DNA of 64,000 nucleotides from Sphingomonas baiyangensis (GTDB taxonomy: Bacteria; Pseudomonadota; Alphaproteobacteria; Sphingomonadales; Sphingomonadaceae), in contig NZ_SWKR01000002.1 of the NCBI RefSeq assembly GCF_005144715.1, forward strand, positions 1,372,146 through 1,436,145. The letters run 5' to 3'. A program made the position numbers and the translations under genes. The notes beneath the pieces were generated by a model that did no database searches, was not told where the DNA came from, and saw nothing but the letters and a program-made list of their open reading frames with translations. This document shows positions 52,721 through 61,316 of the stretch, piece after piece. Every line of letters starts with the position of its first letter. The first letter of the stretch is position 1.

Positions 52721-53737
52721 ATGTCCAGCCCGCACCCGCCCGCAAGCGACGCATCGCTGGTCGATCGCCATGGCCGCGCGATCCGCTATCTGCGCGTGTC
52801 GGTCACCGACCGCTGCGATCTGCGCTGTCGCTACTGCATGGCCGAGAAGATGACCTTCCTGCCGAAGTCGGCGCTGCTGACGCTCGACGAGATGGCACTG
52901 ATCGTCGAGCGCTTCATCGCACGCGGCGTATCCAAGGTGCGGCTGACGGGCGGCGAACCGCTGGTACGGCGCGACGCGATCGATCTGGTGCGCCGGCTCG
53001 GCCGCCATGTCGGCGCGGGGCTCGACGAACTGGTGATGACGACCAACGGCACGCGGCTGACGCAGCACGCCGGCACGCTGGCCGAAGCGGGCATCCGGCG
53101 CCTCAACGTCAGCCTCGACAGCATCGATCCGGCGACCTTCCGCCATATCACGCGCCATGGCGATCTGGCGCAGGTGCTCGAAGGCATCGCCGCGGCGCGG
53201 GCCGCGGGGATCGCGGTGAAGATCAATGCCGTCGCGCTCAAGGGGTTGAACGACCACCAACTCGCCGATCTGCTGGCATGGTGCGTGGCCGAGGGTCATG
53301 ACCTCACCCTGATCGAGACGATGCCACTTGGCGCGGTCGACGAGGATCGCGCCGATCGCTTCGTGCCGCTTACCGAGGTCCATGCCCGGCTGGCGGCGCG
53401 CTTCGATCTGGCCCTCGATGCGCACGACAGCGGGGGCCCTGCGCGATACTGGCGCGTTGCCGGCACATCGGTGCGGCTGGGCCTGATCTCGCCACTGACG
53501 CGCAATTTCTGCGAGGGCTGCAACCGCGTGCGGCTGACCACCGAGGGCATGCTCTACACCTGTCTCGGCCACGACGATTCGGTCGACCTGAAGGCCGCGA
53601 TCCGTGATGGCGGCCTCGCCGGCGTCGATGCCGCGATCGATGCCGCGATCGCCGCAAAGCCCGCGCGGCACGATTTCAGCGTCGCCGCCGGTGCCGCCCC
53701 CGCCGTTGCGCGCCACATGAGCGTGACCGGCGGATGA
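52721..53737 (+). CDS. moaA: GTP 3',8-cyclase MoaA
   Basis: Radical-SAM enzyme for the first step of molybdopterin synthesis. 338 residues. N-terminal cluster motif CDLRCRYCM (CxxxCxxC), the TGGEPLVRRD segment, NGTRLTQHA and LNVSLDSID, and the C-terminal second cluster (CEGCNRVRLTTEGMLYTC). It ends in Gly-Gly, needed for activity in the family. Overlap ATGA with nadK. Together with moeB, mobA and fdhD it supplies the cofactor for the YdeP-type enzyme in this window. Confidence 0.96.
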   Translation: MSSPHPPASDASLVDRHGRAIRYLRVSVTDRCDLRCRYCMAEKMTFLPKSALLTLDEMALIVERFIARGVSKVRLTGGEPLVRRDAIDLVRRLGRHVGAGLDELVMTTNGTRLTQHAGTLAEAGIRRLNVSLDSIDPATFRHITRHGDLAQVLEGIAAARAAGIAVKINAVALKGLNDHQLADLLAWCVAEGHDLTLIETMPLGAVDEDRADRFVPLTEVHARLAARFDLALDAHDSGGPARYWRVAGTSVRLGLISPLTRNFCEGCNRVRLTTEGMLYTCLGHDDSVDLKAAIRDGGLAGVDAAIDAAIAAKPARHDFSVAAGAAPAVARHMSVTGG

Positions 53738-54510
53738 GCGAGCCGCCGCGGCGCGCCTTGATCGCCTCGCCCACGCGGCCCGCACAGGTCGGCGCCGAGG
53801 AGCTGCGCGAGCGCTATGAATGGGTGAGCGAGCCCGATGCCGAGCGCGTGGTGGTGCTGGGGGGCGACGGCTTCATGCTCCAGACGCTCCACCAGATGCT
53901 TGAGCGGCCGCTGATCGTGCCGGCATTCGGCATGAATCTGGGCACCGTAGGCTTTTTGATGAACGACTGGCGGCTCGATGGGCTCGACGAGCGGCTGCGC
54001 CGCGCCAAGCCGTTCCGCGTCACGCCGCTCGCGATGATCGCGACGACGATCGAAGGCGAGCGGGTCCAGATGCCGGCGATCAACGAAGTGTCGTTGCTGC
54101 GCGAGACGCGGCAGACCGCGAAGCTCGAAATCATGGTCAATGATCGCGTGGTGCTGCCCGAACTGGTGTGCGACGGCATTCTCGTGGCGACGCCGGCGGG
54201 CTCGACCGCCTACAATCTTTCGGCCAACGGCCCGATCCTGCCATTGGGCTCAGCACTGCTCGCGCTCACGCCGATCAGCCCGTTCCGCCCGCGTCGCTGG
54301 CGCGGCGCCATCCTGCCCGAAAAGGCACGCATCGCGATCCGCGTGCTCGAACCCGACAAGCGGCCGGTGAGTGCGGTGGCGGACCAGCGCGAGGTGCGCG
54401 ACGTGGCGATGGTCGAGATCGCGATCGACCGTTCGCGCGAGCTGACCTTGCTGTTCGATCCCGAGCACGCGCTCGACGATCGCATCACCATGGAACAGTT
54501 CATCGCGTGA
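53734..54510 (+). CDS. nadK: NAD kinase
   Basis: ATP-dependent phosphorylation of NAD to NADP. 258 residues, the short alphaproteobacterial type. Motifs: LGGDGFMLQTLHQM (GGDG), NLGTVGFLMN, and TPAGSTAYNLSANGPILP. Start overlaps the moaA stop. A tRNA-Asn gene lies 100 bases downstream. Confidence 0.95.
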   Translation: MSEPPRRALIASPTRPAQVGAEELRERYEWVSEPDAERVVVLGGDGFMLQTLHQMLERPLIVPAFGMNLGTVGFLMNDWRLDGLDERLRRAKPFRVTPLAMIATTIEGERVQMPAINEVSLLRETRQTAKLEIMVNDRVVLPELVCDGILVATPAGSTAYNLSANGPILPLGSALLALTPISPFRPRRWRGAILPEKARIAIRVLEPDKRPVSAVADQREVRDVAMVEIAIDRSRELTLLFDPEHALDDRITMEQFIA

Positions 54511-54609
54511 TGTTGAGGGCGGCAATGCCCTCCAAAACACTTGCGCCATCCGAAAAGCCGCTGCTATAGGCGCGCCTCCCGACGCGATATGGCGTTCGGG
54601 GCACCGCGT

Positions 54610-54684
54610 TCCCTGATAGCTCAGCGGTAGAGCTCTCGACTGTTAATCGAGCGGCCGTAGGTTCGAATCCTACTCAGGGAGCCA
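54610..54684 (+). tRNA. tRNA-Asn (anticodon GTT)
   Basis: 75 bases including encoded CCA. Acceptor arms TCCCTGA and TCAGGGA pair perfectly, the D-arm is AGCTCAGCGGTAGAGC, the anticodon loop CTGTTAATC carries GTT, and the T-arm is TAGGTTCGAATCCTA. The discriminator is G, correct for Asn. No integrase or repeated tRNA end follows, so no sign of island insertion. Confidence 0.96.
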
Positions 54685-54733
54685 TTTTCTTCCGCGCCCC
54701 GGTGTGCGCGTTTCCGCTCGGGGCGCTGCTCGC

Positions 54734-56797
54734 ATGAACCGATCGCCGCGCTGGCTTGCCCTGCCCCTGACGATCGCCGCCGCGCCTGCCGCCGCGCAGA
54801 CGCTGGCGCCAGCCGCGCCGCCCGAGATCGTCGTTACCGGCCGCGGCCTCGATGATCCGCCGCCGCGGTCGGATGCCGTCGCCACCATCGCGCGCGCGCG
54901 GCTGACAGCGACCGCGAGCGACCGGCTCGAGGATGTGCTGGGCGACATCGCCGGATTGCAGAGTTTCCGTCGCGCCGATTCGCGATCGGCCAATCCCACG
55001 TCGCAGGGCATCACGCTGCGCGGCATCGGCGGCAATGCCTCGAGCCGTGCGCTGCTGGTGCTCGACGGCGTGCCGCAGGCCGATCCGTTCGGCGGTTGGA
55101 TCGCGTTCCCCGCGCTCGCTCCCGGCGCGCTGGGAGAAGTACGCGTGCAGCGCGGCGGCGGCGGTGCGCGATGGGGATCGGGCGCGCTCGCCGGCGTCGT
55201 CGAGCTGGTGAGCGCCACGCCCGATCAGCTATCCCCCGCGACGCTCGATATTGCAGGCGGCGCGCGCGGATCAATCGATGCGCAGGCCAGCGCCAGCCTG
55301 GTGGGCGAGACGGGCTTCGCCACGATCCGCGTCGGCCATGCGCGCGGCGATGGCTTCGTGCCGATCGTCGCCGACGATCGCGGCGCGGTGGATCGTGCCG
55401 CGCCGTTCGCGCAGACGAGCATCGGCATGCGTGCGGTGACACGCATCGCGCCCGAGACCGAATTGCAGGGCAATGTCGCGGTATTCCGCGACCGGCGCGA
55501 CCGGGGCCTGGCCTTTACCGGGATCGAGAGCGACGGTGCCGATGCCAGCGTTCGGCTGGTGGGTCGGGGTGCGTGGCGCTGGAGCGCGCTCGGCTATGTC
55601 CAGACGCGGCGCTTCGCCAGCGGCTTTGCCAGTGTGAATGCCGATCGCACGAGCGTGTCGCCCGCGCTCGACCAGTATAATGTGCCCGGCACCGGCATTG
55701 GCGGGCGGATCGAGGTGGCGCCACCGCTGGGCGAGGCGATCACGCTGCTGATCGGCGCCGATACGCGCCGGACGAGCGGCACCACCAACGAACGCTACAG
55801 CTTCACCGATGGCGAGCCGACGCGGTTGCGGCGCGCGGGCGGCGTAACGGCGACCTATGGCGCCTTTGCCGATCTGCAACTCACCGCCGGGCTGTTGCGC
55901 CTCGACCTCAATGGCCGAATCGACGGGTGGCGCATTACCGACGGCCGCATCACCGAGCGGCCGATCGGCGGCGGGGCGGCGTTCACCGATGCGCGCTTTG
56001 CCGATCGTGCGGGCAGCGAATGGACCGGCCGGGCGGGGCTGGCGCTGGCGGCGTCGGACTCGCTCACGCTGCGCACCGCTGCCTATCGCGGCTGGCGGCT
56101 GCCCAATCCGAACGAGCTGTACCGCCCGTTCCGCGTCGGCGCCGATGCGACCGCGGCCAACGCGCTGGTCGCGCCCGAAACGCTGATGGGGGTGGAAGCC
56201 GGCGCGACGCTGGCCCCCTCGCCTGCCACGTCGCTCGGTGTCACGCTGTTCGCCAATCGCCTTGACGATGCGGTCACCAACGTCACCATCGCGCGCGGGC
56301 CGGGCAATTTCCCCGGCGTGGGGTTCGTGTCGGCGGCGGGCGTCTATCGTCGCCGCGAGAATCTCGATGCGATCGTCTCGCGCGGCGTCGAGGTCGACGG
56401 CCGCGTGACGCTCGGCGCTGTCGTCGCGTCGCTTTCCTATGCGCTGTCTGATGCGCGGGTGCGCGATTCGCGCTTCGGCCTCGATGGACTGCGCCCCGCA
56501 CAGGTGCCGATGCACCAGGCGAGTGCCACGATCGGCTGGGCACGCGCGCGCACCGCCGCATCGCTGACGCTGCGCTATCAGGCCGAGGTGTTCGAGGACG
56601 ACGAGAACCGCCGCACGCTCAGCGACGCGCTGACGCTCGACGGCGCGGCCGCGCTACCGCTCGGCAAGGGCGTGGCAGTCGAGGCGCGGATCGAAAACGC
56701 CTTCGACGCGCGCGTGGAAACGGGCTTCAGCGGCAGCGCGATCGAACGCGCACGCCCGCGCACATGGTGGCTGGGACTGAACGCACGGCTCGATTGA
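54734..56797 (+). CDS. TonB-dependent outer-membrane receptor
   Basis: 687 residues. The start MNRSPRWLALPLTIAAAPAAAQ gives a signal peptide, followed by a TonB-box-like EIVVTG, a plug domain (RLEDVLGDIAGLQ, ITLRGIGGNASSRALLVLDGVPQ, GALAGVVELVSAT) and a beta-barrel of about 22 strands ending in WWLGLNARLD with the terminal aromatic/hydrophobic pattern. Substrate not evident; plug and size fit siderophore or cobalamin-type receptors. A hairpin GCGCCCCG/CGGGGCGC (54694-54726) ends 8 bases before the start codon and could affect initiation. Confidence 0.92.
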   Translation: MNRSPRWLALPLTIAAAPAAAQTLAPAAPPEIVVTGRGLDDPPPRSDAVATIARARLTATASDRLEDVLGDIAGLQSFRRADSRSANPTSQGITLRGIGGNASSRALLVLDGVPQADPFGGWIAFPALAPGALGEVRVQRGGGGARWGSGALAGVVELVSATPDQLSPATLDIAGGARGSIDAQASASLVGETGFATIRVGHARGDGFVPIVADDRGAVDRAAPFAQTSIGMRAVTRIAPETELQGNVAVFRDRRDRGLAFTGIESDGADASVRLVGRGAWRWSALGYVQTRRFASGFASVNADRTSVSPALDQYNVPGTGIGGRIEVAPPLGEAITLLIGADTRRTSGTTNERYSFTDGEPTRLRRAGGVTATYGAFADLQLTAGLLRLDLNGRIDGWRITDGRITERPIGGGAAFTDARFADRAGSEWTGRAGLALAASDSLTLRTAAYRGWRLPNPNELYRPFRVGADATAANALVAPETLMGVEAGATLAPSPATSLGVTLFANRLDDAVTNVTIARGPGNFPGVGFVSAAGVYRRRENLDAIVSRGVEVDGRVTLGAVVASLSYALSDARVRDSRFGLDGLRPAQVPMHQASATIGWARARTAASLTLRYQAEVFEDDENRRTLSDALTLDGAAALPLGKGVAVEARIENAFDARVETGFSGSAIERARPRTWWLGLNARLD

Positions 56798-56810
56798 GCC
56801 GGGGCTTCGC

Positions 56811-58667
56811 TCAGGCGGCAAGCTCGTCCTGCGAAAGTTGCGCGGCATCGACCGTCAACACCGCGCTCGCGCCGCGCCCCTGGCCTTCGCTTTCGAGTGC
56901 CAGCGTGCCGCCCATCGCGTTCATCGCGTTGGCGCACCAGTGAAGGCCGAGGCCGCCCGATTTATGCGCGCGCGTAGAGAAGCCGCGCTGGAACAGGCGC
57001 GGCGTCTGCGCTGTCTCGAACCCCTCGCCATCGTCGGTGATGCGGATGCGCGTGCGGCCGTCGTGATCGTCAATGGTGACGGTGATGGTGCCGCCATCGC
57101 GGCCGGCAGCGGCAATCGCTTCGGCGGCGTTGGAGAACAGGTTGCCCACCACCTGGCTCAGGATCACGCGGTTGGCCATCACCCAGTGCGGTTGCGAGGG
57201 GAAGCTGAACGCGATCGAATGGCTGCCCGAATAGCGTGCGATCGTCGCGTTCTGGGCGATGATGTCGGTCACGTCGCAGGCGGCCAGTTGCGGGCGCTCG
57301 TGCGCATCCTCCTGCTGGCGGCCGATGATCTCGAGCACGTGGCGCATCGCCTCGCGGCCGATCTCGAGCTGGCGGCGACGGTCGGCGCGATCGGCGCCTT
57401 CGGCCTCGGCGGCAGCAGCGACGAAGGCGGCAAGCTTCTGGCGACGCACGGGCGGAAGATCATCGCGCGCAAGCTCGGCGACGGCACGGTCCAGCAGCGC
57501 GCGGTCAACGGGCGGCGGGAGAGCCAGCCCCTGCGACAGGATGGTGCTCACCGGATTGAGCGCGTTGCGGACATTGTGCATCACCGCGACCGCAGTTTCG
57601 GAGCGGCCGAGCTTGAACGATTGGACCTCGAGCTGTTCGCGCAGATCCTTCAATTGTCGCAACATCGCGTTGAAGCTGGCGACGAGGCTGCCGATCTCGT
57701 CGTCGCGGCGCTCGTCGGTAAGCGGGAGCATCGCGCCCGATTTGCGCACCTGCTGCATATGTCCTTCGACGCGGCCGAGCGGCTTGAGCACGAGGCTGAT
57801 GATCGTACGCCGCAGCACCACCAGCACGATCATCAGCAGCAGGGTCGATCCGCCGACCGCGAGCAGCAGCATCCGCCGCCCGAGCAGCGAGAGGTCGCGC
57901 GGCACCGCATAGGTGGCGCTCGCGACGGGGCGATCGTCAGCGCCCGATATGGGCACCGCTACGCGAATGCGCGAGGGACCGGCGGCGATCACCGGCGCCG
58001 ATACGCGGTTCGCCACGTCGAGCGCGGCGTCGAGCTGCAACAGCGTGCGCAACTGTTCGGACGTGATGAGGCGCGCCATCACCACATGGCCGCGCGGGTT
58101 GCCGGTGCCGTCGCTGCGTCGCACCTGTGCGACGCCGATCGCGGCGATCCGGTCGCCGAGGCGCGCATAGAAGCTGGCCGAACTGCCGCCTTCGAGCGCG
58201 GCGGCAAGATCGATCCGGTCGATCGCCGCCAGCATTGCGGCGCGCGCGGCGGCATCGTCGGTTTCGCGCGACAGGTCGAGCCAGCGCGCGATGACGACAT
58301 CGCCATCGTTGCGCAGATAGGCCATGCCGTTGATGCCGAGATTGACCATCGCCGAGGTGGCGAAGCTGTCCTGCTCGAACGCGGCATTGGGCGCGCCCAT
58401 ATAGTCGTAGCTCGCGCTCCAGTCGCCATAATCGCGCACCGTGGCCTCGACCTTCGAGGCATATTCGTCGAGCGCCGCGCGCGTGCGTTCGACATGCGCG
58501 TCGACGGCATCGGCTTCGAGCCGGTCGAAGCTGGGCGTGATGATGACCGCAAGCAGCAGCGTGATCGCGATCGCGCCGATCACGCCGACGCCGGTGAGGA
58601 TCAGCACCAGCTTGGCGCCGAGCGAGGCGGGCAGCCTCAGCGCGCGGCGGCGCAGCGACGCGCCCAT
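56811..58667 (-). CDS. Membrane sensor histidine kinase with CHASE4-like domain
   Basis: 618 residues: TM1 (about 18-44), a periplasmic CHASE4-like sensor (about 45-260; RDYGDWSASYDYM is the recognisable motif), TM2 (266-286), HAMP (287-340), an H-box AVMHNVRNALNPVSTIL (His364), and a C-terminal ATPase with the N-box QVVGNLFSNAAEAI, DDGEGF and GGLGLHWCANAMNAMGG. The H-box is of the atypical HNxRNxLNP type. It overlaps the upstream REC-GGDEF-EAL gene (ATGA), so the two are a likely signalling pair. Confidence 0.92.
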   Translation of the reverse strand: MGASLRRRALRLPASLGAKLVLILTGVGVIGAIAITLLLAVIITPSFDRLEADAVDAHVERTRAALDEYASKVEATVRDYGDWSASYDYMGAPNAAFEQDSFATSAMVNLGINGMAYLRNDGDVVIARWLDLSRETDDAAARAAMLAAIDRIDLAAALEGGSSASFYARLGDRIAAIGVAQVRRSDGTGNPRGHVVMARLITSEQLRTLLQLDAALDVANRVSAPVIAAGPSRIRVAVPISGADDRPVASATYAVPRDLSLLGRRMLLLAVGGSTLLLMIVLVVLRRTIISLVLKPLGRVEGHMQQVRKSGAMLPLTDERRDDEIGSLVASFNAMLRQLKDLREQLEVQSFKLGRSETAVAVMHNVRNALNPVSTILSQGLALPPPVDRALLDRAVAELARDDLPPVRRQKLAAFVAAAAEAEGADRADRRRQLEIGREAMRHVLEIIGRQQEDAHERPQLAACDVTDIIAQNATIARYSGSHSIAFSFPSQPHWVMANRVILSQVVGNLFSNAAEAIAAAGRDGGTITVTIDDHDGRTRIRITDDGEGFETAQTPRLFQRGFSTRAHKSGGLGLHWCANAMNAMGGTLALESEGQGRGASAVLTVDAAQLSQDELAA

Positions 58668-60559
58668 CAGCCCTGCGTCCCGTTCCCCGCGACGGGCGCC
58701 GTGCCTTCGTCTTCGTCGACGGCTTCGAGATAGCGTTGCGTCGCGATCACCACCGAATCCTCGGCTTCCATCGGCCGCGCGTAAAAATACCCCTGAAGAT
58801 GGCTGCACCCGGCGACGCGCAACGCCTGGACCTGCGCCTGCGTCTCGACGCCCTCGGCCACGACCTCGAGCCCAAGCGCACGACCCAGATGGATGATCGA
58901 ATGGACGATCGCCGCCGACTCGCGCTCGCGGCCCATGCCGTCGATGAAGCTCTTGTCGATCTTGAGGCAGTCGAGCGCGAACTTGCGGATGTTGTAGAGC
59001 GACGAATAGCCCGTGCCGAAATCGTCGAGTGCGATGCGGAAGCCCATCTGGCGCAGGCGATAGAGGGTGTCGGCGGCGCGCTCGGCATCGTCGAAGATCG
59101 CGGTTTCGGTAATCTCGATCTGGAGGCGCGACGGCGCGATGCCGGCGCGATCGACGCGCTCGACGACATGGCCAACGAAGTTCTGGCGGCGGAACTGGCG
59201 CGGCGAGAAATTGACCGAGACATACTGGCCCGGCCACCGCGCCAGCATCTCGAGCGCCTCGCCCAGCACCCAGTCTCCCAATTCGTGGATGAGGTTCGAT
59301 TCCTCGGCGATGGGGATGAACATGGCAGGCGAGATCGTGCCATATTCGGGACTTACCCAGCGCAGCAACGCCTCGAAGCCCACGACCTCGGCGCCATCGC
59401 GCGCGACGATCGGCTGATAGACCAGCCGCAGTTCGTTATTCGCGATCGCCTCGCTCAGGCCGCCTTCGATGCGGCGGCGGAAGCGGATCGATTCGTCCAT
59501 GCTCTCGTCGAACACGCGCACGATGCCGCGCCCGGCCTTTTTCGCTTCGTTGAGCGCGAGGTCGGCACGACGCATCACGTCGATAGGATCGCGCGGCTCG
59601 CTGCCGTCGGCGATCACCAAGCCGATCGACGCGCTGCCCTGTACCGAATGGCCGAAAACCTTGAAGCTGGTGGCGCAGGCGTGGATCAGCCGCTCGCACG
59701 CCATCACCGCGGCGTCCTCGCCCGGTGTCGGGAACAGGATCGCGAACTCGTCGCCGCCGAGCCGCGCGACCATGCCGCGCTCGGGCACGTGCTCCTGGAG
59801 CAAGGTGCACACCATGCGGATGAGTTCGTCGCCCGCCAGATGGCCGAACGTGTCGTTGACGAGCTTGAAGCGATCGAGATCGATCATCGCCATCGCAAAG
59901 CCCTCGTCGGCGCGTACCCAGCCCTGGAGCGAGCGCAGAAAGGCGAGCCGGTTCGGCGCGTCGGTAAGCGAATCATGATTGGCGAGATGGATCGCCTTCA
60001 TCTCGTTGGCGGCGAGTTCGAGCGTCTGCTCTTCGAGCAGCGCGACCTTGTCGGCGAGATCGGCGCGGGTCGCCGCCAGTTCGCGGTCGATCTGCCAGCG
60101 GTGCGACAGCGCCGAGGCGGTCTGCACCACTTCCTCGACCTCGAAGGGCTTGGCGATGTAGAAGATCTTGTCCGCCGGGCCCGCCACCTTGGCGATTTCA
60201 AGCGGCGAGAAATCGGAAAAGCCTGTGACGATGACGATGTTCACGTCGGGATCGAGCGCGCGGATGCGCTTCGCGGTTTCACGCCCGTCGATGCCGGGCG
60301 GCATCCGCACGTCGATGAAGGCAACGGCGAAGCGGTTTTCGCCGGCGCGCGCGACGATGTCGACCGCTTCGAGGCCTTGCGTGGCGTGCACCAGATCGAA
60401 ACGCGGCGCGGGCGGCGTCGCATCGGGCGGCACATCCTCGTCGCCGAAAAGTTCGGCGGCCATTGCCGAGAGGTCGCCGTCGTCGCCCGGACGGGCGGCG
60501 AAGCACTGCCGATAGGATTCGTGCATCCCCGGTTCGTCATCCACGATCAGAATGCGCAC
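58667..60559 (-). CDS. Response regulator with REC, GGDEF and EAL domains
   Basis: 630 residues from a GTG (VRILIVDDEPGMHES) preceded by AGGGGAAG. The receiver (1-150) has the acidic pair Asp7/Asp8, phospho-acceptor Asp83 (AFIDVRMPPGIDG), Thr112 and Lys137, with an unusual insert of about 30 residues (26-52) after the first helix. A coiled linker precedes a GGDEF domain with intact RLGGDEFA (268-272), then an EAL domain with FEALLRW (396-398), DDFGTGYSSL and AEGVET. Both c-di-GMP synthesis and hydrolysis motifs are intact. It is coupled to the CHASE4 kinase downstream. Confidence 0.94.
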   Translation of the reverse strand: MRILIVDDEPGMHESYRQCFAARPGDDGDLSAMAAELFGDEDVPPDATPPAPRFDLVHATQGLEAVDIVARAGENRFAVAFIDVRMPPGIDGRETAKRIRALDPDVNIVIVTGFSDFSPLEIAKVAGPADKIFYIAKPFEVEEVVQTASALSHRWQIDRELAATRADLADKVALLEEQTLELAANEMKAIHLANHDSLTDAPNRLAFLRSLQGWVRADEGFAMAMIDLDRFKLVNDTFGHLAGDELIRMVCTLLQEHVPERGMVARLGGDEFAILFPTPGEDAAVMACERLIHACATSFKVFGHSVQGSASIGLVIADGSEPRDPIDVMRRADLALNEAKKAGRGIVRVFDESMDESIRFRRRIEGGLSEAIANNELRLVYQPIVARDGAEVVGFEALLRWVSPEYGTISPAMFIPIAEESNLIHELGDWVLGEALEMLARWPGQYVSVNFSPRQFRRQNFVGHVVERVDRAGIAPSRLQIEITETAIFDDAERAADTLYRLRQMGFRIALDDFGTGYSSLYNIRKFALDCLKIDKSFIDGMGRERESAAIVHSIIHLGRALGLEVVAEGVETQAQVQALRVAGCSHLQGYFYARPMEAEDSVVIATQRYLEAVDEDEGTAPVAGNGTQG

Positions 60560-60715
60560 GCGGTCTTCCCCTTGGCTGCCGATTGCCAAGGCGTAACCGG
60601 GCAGGGTTAAAGCGGTGTAAACATGGCGACCCCCGAGAAGCTTATAGACTGCGTCCGGAACGGCGCGTTTTCTCTCCACAATCGCAGTTTCGCTGCCTAA
60701 GCCTTGCCTGGTTTG

Positions 60716-60731
60716 TTGTATCATCATGCAA
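60716..60731. promoter_or_regulatory. Putative MarR operator before marR
   Basis: TTGTATCATCATGCAA, an imperfect palindrome with TTGnAT half-sites 7 bases before the MarR-family start codon. It agrees with the site at 61258-61275 in 11 of 16 positions when their TTG ends are aligned, which suggests autoregulation by the MarR protein. Confidence 0.5.
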
Positions 60732-60738
60732 GGCCCGC

Positions 60739-61212
60739 ATGTCCAAGCGCACCGTCTACGACCCCACCGATCCGGCTTTCCGGCTGGAAAACTCGCCCTT
60801 CTACCTCATCGCGCACGCCGATTTCCGCTATCACCAGCAGATGGACGAAGCGCTTCAGCACCACGGCGTGTCGAAGCCGATCTACCGGATCATGACCGTG
60901 CTGCGCGAGCGCCAGCCGGTAAGCATCGGGACGCTTGCGGACGTCGCGCTGACCAAACGATCGACGGTGAGCCGCATCGTCGACCGCATGGTCGACCAGG
61001 GATTGGCAGCCACCGCGCCGAACGATGCCGACAGCCGCATTACCGACGTGACGCTGACCGACGCCGGGCAACGGACGCTCGACAAGCTCACGCCGGTGGT
61101 CGGCGAGCAACTCGACCGCGCCTTTGCCGGCATCGCCGAAGCGGACATGACGGCGCTGCTTTCCACGTTGCGGCGCATCAGCAGCAATCTCGCGAAGGCG
61201 GACCGAGGCTGA
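60739..61212 (+). CDS. MarR-family transcriptional regulator
   Basis: 157 residues; the start is MSKRTVYDPTDPAFRLENSP, with AAGG just upstream. A winged helix-turn-helix is in the middle (ISKP-like GVSKPIYRIMTVLRERQ, IGTLADVALTKRSTVSRIVDRMV, wing NDADSRITDVTLTDAG). MarR proteins typically repress nearby catabolic genes and are released by aromatic ligands. The gene lies 104 bases before the cyclase-family gene. A palindrome overlaps its own translation start region. Confidence 0.92.
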   Translation: MSKRTVYDPTDPAFRLENSPFYLIAHADFRYHQQMDEALQHHGVSKPIYRIMTVLRERQPVSIGTLADVALTKRSTVSRIVDRMVDQGLAATAPNDADSRITDVTLTDAGQRTLDKLTPVVGEQLDRAFAGIAEADMTALLSTLRRISSNLAKADRG

Positions 61213-61257
61213 GGCCGCACACATGATCGTGCGCCCCGGGGGCGGCGTGCGCATCAA

Positions 61258-61275
61258 TACTTGCATCTGCACGTA
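61258..61275. promoter_or_regulatory. Putative MarR operator before the cyclase-family gene
   Basis: TACTTGCATCTGCACGTA: 8-base arms (TACTTGCA and TGCACGTA) that pair with one mismatch around TC. It is 42 bases before the hydrolase start, and similar to the site in front of the MarR gene. A shared regulator is likely. Confidence 0.55.
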
Positions 61276-61316
61276 ATCGGCGTCAGGATCCTGTCTCGCT
61301 CGAAAAGGAGAGCCGC

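Noticed and set aside
54610-54734. tRNA-Asn as an integration site for a genomic island
   Set aside because: No integrase, no repeated tRNA 3' end and no compositional change in the downstream genes seen here.
56838-60610. Two long plus-strand frames (about 630 residues each) opposite the histidine kinase and REC-GGDEF-EAL genes
   Set aside because: No motifs, and both minus-strand genes carry complete catalytic signatures.
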